Positions 42,008-49,537 of a stretch of DNA of 64,000 bases are shown in pieces. A model generated the notes under the pieces. The model was given only the letters and a program-made list of their open reading frames with translations, was not told where the DNA came from and did not search any database. This stretch comes from Sinomonas albida (GTDB lineage: Bacteria > Actinomycetota > Actinomycetes > Actinomycetales > Micrococcaceae). The translations under genes and the position numbers were made by a program. Location: positions 1-64,000 of the forward strand of contig NZ_SWDW01000016.1 of assembly GCF_004919045.1 (NCBI RefSeq), read 5' to 3'. Each line of letters starts with the position of its first letter. Positions within the stretch are counted from its first letter, which is position 1.

Positions 42008-43255
42008 ATGGCTGACGACCGACGCAACGGGCCACGCACGCTCGTTGAGACCGCCCCCGGCGAGCAGGCCTCCGCCGCCGCGGTCTACCGCGCCGGCGAT
42101 CTCTTCCAACTCCTGCGCGACGGAAAGCCCTGGACGCGCGCCGAACTCGCCATGACCACGGGACTCGCACGGTCCACCGTCGCGGGCAAGGTCGACCAGC
42201 TTCTGAGCTCCGGGCTCGTAGTCTCGGTGGGCGAGGCCCTCTCGAGCGGCGGCCGCCCGCCGTCGCGCTTTGCCTTCCACGCCCAGGCGCGCACGGTCCT
42301 GGCAGTCGACGTCGGCGCGAGCCATGTGCGTGTGGCGCTCACCGACCTCAACGGCGACGTGCTCGCTGAAGAGCGCACGGCGCTCCCGGTCGCCTCCGGC
42401 CCCGAGGCCGTGCTCGGCTACGTCCTCGAGTCCGGCAAGCGTCTCCTCGGCGACGTCCATCGGCCAGAAACGCTCCTCGCCGGGGTGGGCATCGGGCTTC
42501 CGGGCCCCGTCGAGCACGCCACAGGACGCCCCGTGAAGCCGCCGATCATGCCCGGATGGGACGGCTTCGACGTGGTCGGCTTCGTACAGCGCGCCCTCCC
42601 TGTGCCCGTGCTCGTGGACAACGACGTGAACATCATGGCGCTCGGCGAGCGCGCCGGCTTCTGGCCCGGCGTCGACGACCTCCTGTTCATCAAGGTCGCA
42701 ACCGGTATCGGCTCGGGCATCATCAGCAGCGGTCAGCTTCAACGCGGGGCTGACGGAACAGCCGGCGACCTCGGGCACGTGCGGGTGGCGCGCGGCGACG
42801 GGATCGTCTGCCGGTGCGGAAACGTAGGGTGCCTCGAGGCGCTCGCCTCAGGCCCCGCCGTCGCCCGCGGACTGGCCGCCCACGGCGTGCCAGCGGAGAG
42901 CGGCGGAGACGTCGTGGGACTCGCCGCCCATGGCAGCCTCCCGGCAATCCAGGCGCTCCGCCAGGCAGGGCGCGACATCGGCGAGGTCCTCGCAACGTGC
43001 GTCAACCTTCTCAACCCGAGCGTCATCGTGATCGGTGGCTCAATGGCCGCCGCGGGCGAGCACGTCATGGCCGGCGTGCGCGAGGTCGTCTACCACCGCT
43101 CGCCGCCACTCGCCACGACCAATCTGCGCATCGTCCTCTCTCGCGCCGGCGAACGCGCCGCCGTGATGGGAGCGAGCCAGCTCGTCTCCCAGCACATCCT
43201 CTCCCCCGCGGGCATCGAGGCGACCCTCGCCGCGCGCGTCGCGAGCACCGGTTAG
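42008..43255 (+). CDS. ROK family transcriptional regulator (XylR/NagC type)
   Basis: A 415-residue protein. Residues about 25-80 form a winged helix (WTRAELAMTTGLARSTVAGKVDQLLSSGLV). The ROK sugar-kinase-like domain follows: VLAVDVGASHVRVAL, GIGLPGPVE, VLVDNDVN, and the zinc-binding CRCGNVGCLE near residue 268. It diverges from the isomerase-dehydrogenase cluster and is its likely sugar-responsive repressor. CACTAT lies shortly before the ATG, suggesting a very short leader. Inverted-repeat-like AT-rich sequences (about 41930-41965) in the 206-bp divergent gap are candidate operators. Confidence 0.9.
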   Translation: MADDRRNGPRTLVETAPGEQASAAAVYRAGDLFQLLRDGKPWTRAELAMTTGLARSTVAGKVDQLLSSGLVVSVGEALSSGGRPPSRFAFHAQARTVLAVDVGASHVRVALTDLNGDVLAEERTALPVASGPEAVLGYVLESGKRLLGDVHRPETLLAGVGIGLPGPVEHATGRPVKPPIMPGWDGFDVVGFVQRALPVPVLVDNDVNIMALGERAGFWPGVDDLLFIKVATGIGSGIISSGQLQRGADGTAGDLGHVRVARGDGIVCRCGNVGCLEALASGPAVARGLAAHGVPAESGGDVVGLAAHGSLPAIQALRQAGRDIGEVLATCVNLLNPSVIVIGGSMAAAGEHVMAGVREVVYHRSPPLATTNLRIVLSRAGERAAVMGASQLVSQHILSPAGIEATLAARVASTG

Positions 43256-43431
43256 CCGCCCCTAGCCTTCCAACGGAAGGACCCACACGGCCATCGCGCG
43301 CCCGACGGATCCCGTCAAGGGACTTTGGGCCCTGTGGACAAGCTCCCGTTTTCGCGAGGCTAGTTCCTACCCACTTTTCACGGCTCCGGCCGATCGAGTC
43401 TGAGCGCCGTGGACCCGCCGAGAGGAGAACT

Positions 43432-43584
43432 GTGGATTCAGAACGCCGACACCGCCCCGCCGACTACGAAACCGTCACCGGGCAGGAACGCCTGCTCGCG
43501 TCGCTCATGAAGGCTGGATTGAGCGAGCAGCAGGCACGCGCCCAGATCGCCCGGCTCTCCGCCGGCGATGTGTGGGGCGGCTGA
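43432..43584 (+). CDS. Small hypothetical protein (50 aa)
   Basis: A GTG start preceded by AGGAG at a 4-nt spacing opens a 50-codon frame beginning VDSERRHRPADYETVTG. It contains an amphipathic helix-loop-helix (QERLLASLMKAGLSEQQARAQIARLSAGDVWGG) reminiscent of a UBA-like or DNA-binding hairpin. A strong terminator-like hairpin 57 bp downstream supports an independent transcript. No family was recognised. The upstream gap 43256-43431 holds a short hairpin, CCTTCC-AAC-GGAAGG, at 43266-43280. Confidence 0.65.
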   Translation: MDSERRHRPADYETVTGQERLLASLMKAGLSEQQARAQIARLSAGDVWGG

Positions 43585-43640
43585 CGCCTCCCGACGCACG
43601 CAGACCACGGGCGGCTGCCCAGAAGGCCGTTCAAACAGCT

Positions 43641-43690
43641 GGCGCCGGCCCCCGAATTCGACGATGAATTCGAGGGCCGGTGCCGCGTTT
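43641..43690 (+). terminator. Long hairpin terminator
   Basis: GGCGCCGGCCCCCGAATTC (43641-43659) pairs with GAATTCGAGGGCCGGTGCC (43666-43684) with two mismatches around the 6-nt loop GACGAT, followed by GCGTTT. It is the strongest intrinsic-terminator-like structure in the window and follows the 50-aa gene. Confidence 0.8.
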
Positions 43691-43919
43691 AACGGACCGA
43701 GTTTGACGGGCCGCGGCCCTGCTCAGAAGAGACGCGGTCTGCACTTTCGCCAGCCGCTGCTCCGATCCGAAAAGAAATTCGACGCGCCTCGCGCCTTGTG
43801 CTGATCAGTTGGCCCGGGTAAGGATAAATCGTGTTTGGGGAATAGTCGGGTGTGGTTAGCCGCACTCGAATCGGGGAATACTTCTGCGTCACAACGCAGG
43901 GGGCGCTGAAGGGGGCAGC
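43691..43919 (+). other. Leader/promoter region of the first surface-protein gene
   Basis: No gene seen. The region is relatively AT-rich near 43815-43845 (AAGGATAAATCGTGTTTGGGG). It contains two copies of GGGGAATA (about 43837 and 43875) and a small dyad CTGCG-TCACAA-CGCAG just before the coding start. AAGGGGG is a good ribosome binding site for the gene at 43920. Promoter hexamers could not be assigned with confidence. Confidence 0.4.
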
Positions 43920-44840
43920 ATGCGTTATTTGCAATTCCGCGTCATTGCCTTCTTGCGTTGCGCTCTCATCGCCGCGGGCCTCGGCCTCGCATGGCTGCTG
44001 CTCTCCGGCACTGCCGCCTCTGCCTCGAGCGACCACTTCGGCACCCCGTCGACTGGTTCGGGCACAGACCCCCTCACTTCCATTTCTTCCTCCGTCGCGG
44101 CACCCGTGGCGGCCCCGATCAAGGCGACGGTCTCCGATGTCACGCCACGAGCTTCGGCGGCCGCGGCCACGATCACCGCGCCGGTCAGCAGGGCCGCCTC
44201 TGGCGTCCACCCGGCCGTGCCCCAGGTGGCTGGCACGGCCGGCACCGCGGTCCAGCAGACGACGACGGCGCTCTCCGGCGTCGTCGAATCGGCTCCGGCC
44301 GTCGTGGCACCCATACTGACGGGTCCCCTTGCGCCCGCCGCCCCCGTCGTGAACGCGACCGCTTCGAGCGCGGGAGGAGCCGTTTCGGCACTGGGCGACT
44401 CGCTCGGCACCTCGGCACCTGCTGTGGCGCCTTCGACCTCGTCCGCCCAGGCCCCTGCCTCTGCCCCGGAAGATGCTGCGGTGCCCGCGACCGGCGCGGC
44501 GGCGCCGTCGTCTGCGAGCGCTGCGACTTCGGCAGAGGTCACGCCCTGGTCGGCTCTGGCGGCGACGTCGTCAGCGACCGCCGTCGCCCACAACGCACCT
44601 CCAGTCGGCACGCCCGCGACTCCGACCGGTAACCCTGCCCCCGCGCCGCTGCCCGCTCCGCAGCCGAGCGGTGTCGGCCTAGGCGGGGACTCTGGCCCCA
44701 CCGGCGCCGCGGGCAGCCACGCGGCCCTCGCCGCAGGATTCCTCTTTGTCCCCGCGCTCGAGGTGACCGGCCTTCTTCGGCCCTCGAACGAACACGTTCA
44801 GTCCTCCCCCGCGTTCGATCCGGGCTCAACTCCTGACTGA
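43920..44840 (+). CDS. Secreted Ala/Pro/Ser/Thr-rich protein
   Basis: A 306-residue protein. Residues 1-36 are a signal peptide (basic MRYLQFR, hydrophobic core LRCALIAAGLGLAWLLLSG, cleavage near ASA). The rest is almost entirely Ala, Pro, Ser, Thr, Val and Gly, with a weakly hydrophobic segment near the end (HAALAAGFLFVPALEVTGLL, about 265-285). No catalytic domain or sortase motif is visible. It is followed after 86 bp by the repeat protein gene; both are probably cell-surface or matrix proteins. Function unknown. Confidence 0.75.
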   Translation: MRYLQFRVIAFLRCALIAAGLGLAWLLLSGTAASASSDHFGTPSTGSGTDPLTSISSSVAAPVAAPIKATVSDVTPRASAAAATITAPVSRAASGVHPAVPQVAGTAGTAVQQTTTALSGVVESAPAVVAPILTGPLAPAAPVVNATASSAGGAVSALGDSLGTSAPAVAPSTSSAQAPASAPEDAAVPATGAAAPSSASAATSAEVTPWSALAATSSATAVAHNAPPVGTPATPTGNPAPAPLPAPQPSGVGLGGDSGPTGAAGSHAALAAGFLFVPALEVTGLLRPSNEHVQSSPAFDPGSTPD

Positions 44841-44926
44841 CAGGGGCAAGGTCTGCCTTCACGGCGGACACGCCCCCGTCCCGCGCGCCCACTGACGCGC
44901 TCACTGTCAAGCCAGGAGAAGACATT

Positions 44927-46684
44927 GTGAATACCTTTGCCCGACGCGTACTGCTTGGCGCAGCCATCGCCGGAGGCCTTATGGGCCTCGGTGAGGTAGC
45001 CGCCTCAGCCGCCACCCCTCCCGTGGCCACCGTCACGGCCCCGGCCGTCCCGGCAACCGCCACCGTCGCCGACACCGCCACGCTCAACCCGGGCGGCACC
45101 ACAACCGGCACGAGCACCGGCACGACCACCAGCCCGATCACCACTCCGGTCACCACCCCGGTCACCACCCCGGTCACCGGCACGAACACCGGGGCTCCGC
45201 TGGCCACCGTCACGGCCCCGGCCGTCCCGGCAACCGCCACCGTCGCCGACACGGCCACGCTCAACCCGGGCGGTACCACCACCGGCACGAGCACCGGCAC
45301 GACCGCCGGCCCGGTCACTACCCCGGTCACCGGCACCACCACCGGCACTCCGCTGGCCACCGTCACGGCCCCGGCCGTCCCGGCAACCGCCACTGTCGCC
45401 AACACCGCCGCACTCAACCCGGGCACAACACCCGGCACGAGCACCGGCATCACAACCGGCGCCACCGCCAGCCCGGTCACCACCCCGGTCACCGGCACCA
45501 CCACCGGCGCCCCGCTGGCCACCGTCACGGCCCCGGCCGTCCCGGCCACAGCCACCGTCGCCGACACCGCCACACTCAACCCGGGCGGCACCACCACCGG
45601 CACGAGCACGACCCCGGCCCTCAGCCCGGTCACCGGCACGACCACCGGCGCTCCGCTGGCCACCGTCACGGCCCCGGCCGTCCCGGCAACCGCCACCGTC
45701 GCCGACACCGCCACGCTCAACCCGGGCGGCACCAGCACGACCCCGGCCCTCAGCCCGGTCACCGGCACGACCACCGGCGCTCCGCTGGCCACCGTCACGG
45801 CCCCGGCCGTCCCGGCAACAGCCAACGTCGCCGACACCGCCGCGCTCAACCCGGGCGGCACCACCACCGGCACGACCGCCACCCCGGTCACCGGCACCAC
45901 CACCGGCGCCCCGCTGGCCACCGTCACGGCCCCGGCCGTCCCGGCAACAGCCAACGTCGCCGACACCGCCGCGCTCAACCCGGGCGGCACCACCACCGGC
46001 ACGATCACCACCCCGGTCACCGGCACCACCACCGGCGCCCCGCTGGCCACCGTCACGGCCCCGGCCGTCCCGGCAACAGCCACCGTCGCCAACACCGCCA
46101 CACTCAACCCGGGCGGCACCACCACCGGCACCACCGCCAGCCCGGTCGCCGGTCCGGTCGCCGGCACGAACACCGGCTCCCCGCTGGCCACCGTCACGGC
46201 CCCGGCCGTCCCGGCCACCGCCACGGTCAGCACTCTCGCAGCACTCAACCCGACGACCAGCGCGTCCATTTCGGGCTCGCCAGTCGCGGGCTCGCCAGTG
46301 ACCCCGGGTCTCCCTGGCGCCGGCACGGTTCCCGCTCCGGAGGTCAGCGTCCAGCTCAACCCCGCCACGAGTGCAGGCATCGGCGGCGCCACTGACGTGA
46401 CCGGCACGGCAGGAATGGCAGGAATGGGTGGCTCGACCGACAGCACCTCCGGTTCTGACGTCGCGGGCAACAGCGCTGCTACCGCTGCGAGCGGCGCATC
46501 GGCGTCGAGCGTCGGCGTTCAGGCTAGCGGCATCCAGAACACCAGTCGCGGCCTGAACATCCAGACGGCGGCCGAGAAGCAGGGCAACAGCACTCCGCAT
46601 TTCTGGGCGCTGCTCCTCATGGGTGGCCTGCTGCTCGCAGGCCTCGCGTTCTTCGCAGGCATGCGCCGTACGCGCCGCAGCTAG
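44927..46684 (+). CDS. Secreted/anchored surface protein with nine tandem repeats
   Basis: A 585-residue protein with a signal peptide (RRVLLGAAIAGGLMGLGEVAASAA). Nine repeats of about 43-60 residues each open with ATVTAPAVPATATVADTA and LNP, then a Thr/Gly-rich spacer (GGTTTGTSTGTT, PVTGTTTGAP). A Gly/Ser/Ala-rich stalk follows, then a C-terminal membrane helix (WALLLMGGLLLAGLAFFAG) and MRRTRRS. This is the layout of a wall-spanning protein, but no LPXTG motif precedes the helix. The GTG start is preceded by AGGAGA. Repeats are near-identical in DNA, so copy number may vary between strains. Confidence 0.85.
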   Translation: MNTFARRVLLGAAIAGGLMGLGEVAASAATPPVATVTAPAVPATATVADTATLNPGGTTTGTSTGTTTSPITTPVTTPVTTPVTGTNTGAPLATVTAPAVPATATVADTATLNPGGTTTGTSTGTTAGPVTTPVTGTTTGTPLATVTAPAVPATATVANTAALNPGTTPGTSTGITTGATASPVTTPVTGTTTGAPLATVTAPAVPATATVADTATLNPGGTTTGTSTTPALSPVTGTTTGAPLATVTAPAVPATATVADTATLNPGGTSTTPALSPVTGTTTGAPLATVTAPAVPATANVADTAALNPGGTTTGTTATPVTGTTTGAPLATVTAPAVPATANVADTAALNPGGTTTGTITTPVTGTTTGAPLATVTAPAVPATATVANTATLNPGGTTTGTTASPVAGPVAGTNTGSPLATVTAPAVPATATVSTLAALNPTTSASISGSPVAGSPVTPGLPGAGTVPAPEVSVQLNPATSAGIGGATDVTGTAGMAGMGGSTDSTSGSDVAGNSAATAASGASASSVGVQASGIQNTSRGLNIQTAAEKQGNSTPHFWALLLMGGLLLAGLAFFAGMRRTRRS

Positions 46685-46827
46685 TTAGCACTGATGAGGG
46701 CAGGCGCGGCCGCCGTGACGGGCGCAGCTCACGCTCAGGCGCACGGCGGCCGCTGCCTCCTCATCAACCAAAGGCCTCACCCTTCACCGAAGGGCCGGCA
46801 TAATTCGAGTCCCACCAGGACCCGCAG

Positions 46828-47070
46828 TCAGCCGAACGGCGTCATGTGGTATTTCGCCGCGGTGCTCCGGAATACACCGCAAGGCCATATCTGCCCGCAG
46901 CTGGAGCATTGACCCTCGATGAGGCTCCCGCTGGGGCTGTGAACGACCGCGAACAGCGCGTCGATCTCGGCTTCAACATTCGGAATGATTGTGTTCAGGA
47001 CTACAGACCCGGCTTCTTGCGTCCGAATTCTCTTCATCAGCTCCGCCCGAAACGCAGCATCAGCCTTCAT
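46828..47070 (-). CDS. Small hypothetical protein with CxxC...C zinc-like motif (80 aa)
   Basis: An 80-residue protein beginning MKADAAFRAELMKRIRTQEAG with a helical N-terminal half and a C-terminal CSSCGQIWPCGVFRS segment. The Cys-x-x-Cys-x(4)-PC pattern resembles short zinc-ribbon-like proteins common in actinobacteria and their phages. GGAGA precedes the ATG. It converges on the repeat-protein gene and has no obvious operon partner. Function unknown. Confidence 0.7.
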   Translation of the reverse strand: MKADAAFRAELMKRIRTQEAGSVVLNTIIPNVEAEIDALFAVVHSPSGSLIEGQCSSCGQIWPCGVFRSTAAKYHMTPFG

Positions 47071-47309
47071 GGCTAGTCTCCTGCACCGGTACCGATGTGC
47101 CGTCCATGATGCTGTGCTCGCCCACCAGACCTCCCCATCCCGGAACTGCCGACGCGATCAAGCTTCGCCCCATTTTTTGCTCGGGACACGAGTGGCGAGT
47201 ACGTGATTGAGTCCAGAGGCGCCACTCTGTGCGGAGCCCAAAGTACGCAATCTCGGCATCTCGCCGAGACCACGCGACAACCGAGCCGCGAGAGCGCATG
47301 AAAACTGCG

Positions 47310-47416
47310 GGGGCGCACCTCTCAACACCAGGAAACGTGCGCCCCGGCAGGAAACGTGCGCCCCCGCGACAGGGCCCGGGGCGCGCGCTTGCATAATGCG
47401 TTAGTCACTGCTAACG
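47310..47416. repeat. GTGCGCCCC repeats and a CGTTAG dyad in a 421-bp gap
   Basis: The gap 47071-47491 holds no convincing gene. CAGGAAACGTGCGCCCC occurs at 47329-47345 and again at 47348-47364 (19-bp period), and GGGGCGCAC at 47310-47318 is complementary to both. Further right, CGTTAG (47399-47404) and CTAACG (47411-47416) form a 6-6-6 dyad just after CATAAT (47391-47396), a candidate -10 element, placing the dyad at the probable start of transcription for the gene at 47492. Confidence 0.6.
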
Positions 47417-47491
47417 TATTCGGTGGGATCGGTCCTTCGAGAGCTGCTGCGCGGCCGACCTTTCGCAACAGCACGACGAGATGAGGATCAG

Positions 47492-47704
47492 ATGACCGGC
47501 AAGCAGATGGCGTTCGACGGCAAGTGCGCGTTTGCGGTTTCCGTGGGCGCTGCCGCGAAGGCACCCGACGCAAACCCGAATTACACGGTGACCGCAAACG
47601 GCGCTACTTATGGTTTCCTCGGCATCGTGCCGAAAACGCTCTTCCAGATCATCCCGGGAAGCGCCGCTCGCGCCGACCGGGCCTGGGTCAAGGCTCAGGC
47701 CTAA
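47492..47704 (+). CDS. Small hypothetical protein (70 aa)
   Basis: A 70-residue protein beginning MTGKQMAFDGKCAFAVSVGAAAKAPDANPNY. The DGKCAFAVSVG start followed by an ANGATYGFLGIVPKTLFQIIPGS core recalls the YHS-like small proteins often annotated as hypothetical in actinobacteria; this match is weak. GAGGA precedes the ATG. It is followed after 39 bp by a YCII-domain gene and the two probably form an operon, with a candidate operator at 47399-47416. Confidence 0.7.
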   Translation: MTGKQMAFDGKCAFAVSVGAAAKAPDANPNYTVTANGATYGFLGIVPKTLFQIIPGSAARADRAWVKAQA

Positions 47705-47743
47705 CTCCCAGCAGAATCAACTCACTAGGCAAGGAGCAATCAG

Positions 47744-48040
47744 ATGGCCAAGTTCCTCGTTCTCTACCGTTCGGACGTCAGTGCTGTCGACCAGATGGCA
47801 AACGTCACCCCCGAGCAGGCCCAGGAAGGCATGAAGGCTTGGACGGATTGGTTCGGCAAGGCTGGCGAGGCTGTCATCGACGGTGGCTCCCCGCTCTCCG
47901 GCCCCGATCAGTCAGTCAGCGGCTACTCGATCCTTCAGGCCGACTCGCGTGAGGCCTTGGACTCGATTCTCGAAGGCCACCCGCACACCATGGTTGGCAC
48001 GCTCGAGGTCTTCGAGTGCCTGTCGATGCCGGGCATGTAA
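47744..48040 (+). CDS. YCII-related domain protein
   Basis: A 98-residue protein of the YCII/DGPF family (MAKFLVLYRSDVSAVDQMANVTPEQAQEGMKAWTDWFGKAGEAVIDGGSPL ... YSILQADSREALDSILEGHPH). Members adopt a ferredoxin-like dimer; their functions are mostly unknown, though some accompany ECF sigma factors. AAGGAGC before the ATG is a good ribosome binding site. A perfect 16-bp terminator stem follows 11 bp after the stop. Confidence 0.9.
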   Translation: MAKFLVLYRSDVSAVDQMANVTPEQAQEGMKAWTDWFGKAGEAVIDGGSPLSGPDQSVSGYSILQADSREALDSILEGHPHTMVGTLEVFECLSMPGM

Positions 48041-48050
48041 CCCAGAAGTC

Positions 48051-48096
48051 GAACGACGGCGGCGCCACCTGACATCAGGGGGCGCCGCCGTCGTTC
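48051..48096 (+). terminator. Strong hairpin terminator after the YCII gene
   Basis: GAACGACGGCGGCGCC (48051-48066) is perfectly complementary to GGCGCCGCCGTCGTTC (48081-48096). The loop contains a further CCTGA/TCAGG stem. The arm includes the GACGGCGG sequence shared with other hairpins in the window. Confidence 0.78.
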
Positions 48097-48194
48097 TGCG
48101 CCCGTCGCGCCGGTGGGCAGAGATGCCGTGAGCTGACCCCTGCCGGCCCGGCAGAGCAACCGCCCGCTACCCCGCGGCACGCGCAGAACCGCGC

Positions 48195-48374
48195 CTATCC
48201 GGCGTCGGACTCATCCGCCGGGGTCTCGTCGCCCTCAGCATCTGAGACCTCGCCCTGCTGGCCGGGGTCCTTTTGGGGCGGCGCGGTCTCCTGCTCGACG
48301 GTCGGGCTGCCGTACCCGCCCTGTTCCTCGAGGCCCTCCACATCGACTTCCTCGGGCCCGCTCGCACTCGACAT
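48195..48374 (-). CDS. Small acidic, disordered hypothetical protein (59 aa)
   Basis: A 59-residue protein starting MSSASGPEEVDVEGLEEQGGYG, rich in Glu, Asp, Gly, Gln and Pro, with no hydrophobic core and no Cys. It is predicted to be disordered. GGGAGGA lies 5 nt before the ATG at 48374, which supports translation and fixes the start. Similar short acidic proteins are common but unnamed in Micrococcaceae. It converges on the YCII gene. Confidence 0.6.
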   Translation of the reverse strand: MSSASGPEEVDVEGLEEQGGYGSPTVEQETAPPQKDPGQQGEVSDAEGDETPADESDAG

Positions 48375-48527
48375 CGCAGTCCTCCCTTCGTCGCCGTCGA
48401 CCCCGGGCCGCTCCCGGAGGCCTTCGAATCGGCTTCCACCACGACCGTAGGCAGCCGCGCGGCAGATGGCCAGAGGTCGCGGACGCCGGGGGGGCAATCA
48501 AGCCGAGGCCGACGGCGCGGGCGAGTG

Positions 48528-48558
48528 CCGCCGTCGTCCTTCTATCGGACGACGGCGG
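48528..48558. terminator. GACGACGGCGG-family hairpin upstream of the MBL-fold gene
   Basis: CCGCCGTCGTCC (48528-48539) pairs perfectly with GGACGACGGCGG (48547-48558) around a 7-nt loop. It lies between the divergently transcribed acidic-protein and MBL-fold genes, about 93 bp before the latter, so a simple terminator role is not obvious; it could be a repeat element. Confidence 0.5.
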
Positions 48559-48650
48559 GGAGCCGCTTCGGCGATCCGCCCCACCCGTGCGCGTTGTCCG
48601 GAAGAATGGCCCCAGCCAGCAGCCGCAGCCGCCTGCCGAAGGGAACCGCC

Positions 48651-49493
48651 ATGCCCGCCATTCCGACCGAACCGGAGACCATCAGCTGCGCCACGTGCGG
48701 AGTCGAATTCGGGACCGAACGCCACGCGCTGCCCGAGCTGTGTCCCATCTGCGCCGACGAGCGGCAGTATGTCCCCGCCACCGGCCAGGCCTGGATCACC
48801 CAGGCGGAGTGGGCCGCGCGGGCCGAGGTCAGCATCACCGAACTCGGCCCGGACCAGTGGGGCGTCACCGCCCAGCACGTCGGCATAGGCCAGACGATGC
48901 AGGTCGTGCGCACGCCCGCTGGCGTGCTCCTGTGGGATCCCACGGGCTTCGTCGACGCTGAGACGGCGGACTTCATCCGCTCCCTGGGTCCGATCCTGGC
49001 GATCGTCGCAAGCCACCCGCATATGTACGGCGCGCAAGTGGCCTGGTCCCGCGCCCTGGGGAACCCGCCGGTGCTGGTGAACGCGGCCGACGGCGCCTGG
49101 GTCCAGCGCCGCGACCCGGCATTGAAGGAGTGGTCGGGCACCCTCGCCTTGACCGACGGCCTGAGCCTGCACACGCTCGGCGGGCACTTCCCGGGAAGCG
49201 CGATCGCCCACTGGTCCGCCGGTGCGGGCGGCGACGGCGTTGTCCTGGCCGGCGACACAGTCATGGTGAACAGCGATCGCGAGACCGTGAGCTTCCTGCG
49301 CAGCTACCCCAACCGCATCCCGCTCTCCGGCACGGTTGTCGAGAGAATCGCGCGCGCCATGTCCAGCTTGCGCTACCAGCAGCTCTGGTCGAACTTCGGA
49401 ATCGCCATCACGGAAGACGCCGATCTCAAGGTGCAGCGTTCCGCTCAGCGGCAGATCCACTGGATGCGCGGAGACTTCGACCACCTCACCTGA
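48651..49493 (+). CDS. MBL-fold hydrolase-like protein with N-terminal zinc ribbon
   Basis: A 280-residue protein. Residues about 13-35 hold two CxxC pairs (CATCGVEFGTE, CPICADERQY) like a small zinc ribbon. The remainder resembles metallo-beta-lactamase-fold hydrolases: VVASHPHMYGAQVAW (replacing HxHxDH), LHTLGGHFPGSAIAHW and VVLAGDTVMVN. The classical HxHxDH metal motif is reduced to SHPHMYG, so one metal site may be altered. Actinobacterial homologues are annotated only as hydrolases. No operon partner; converges on flgE with a 44-bp gap. Confidence 0.8.
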   Translation: MPAIPTEPETISCATCGVEFGTERHALPELCPICADERQYVPATGQAWITQAEWAARAEVSITELGPDQWGVTAQHVGIGQTMQVVRTPAGVLLWDPTGFVDAETADFIRSLGPILAIVASHPHMYGAQVAWSRALGNPPVLVNAADGAWVQRRDPALKEWSGTLALTDGLSLHTLGGHFPGSAIAHWSAGAGGDGVVLAGDTVMVNSDRETVSFLRSYPNRIPLSGTVVERIARAMSSLRYQQLWSNFGIAITEDADLKVQRSAQRQIHWMRGDFDHLT

Positions 49494-49537
49494 CCAAAAG
49501 AACAAATGCCCCGCCGGAGACAGCGCTTCCCCAAGAA

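Noticed and set aside
44539-46470. Antisense 643-codon frame over the surface-protein genes
   Set aside because: Its Val/Ala/Gly repeats are the reverse complement of the Thr/Pro repeat protein. The plus-strand frame has a signal peptide, membrane anchor and ribosome binding site; the antisense one has none.
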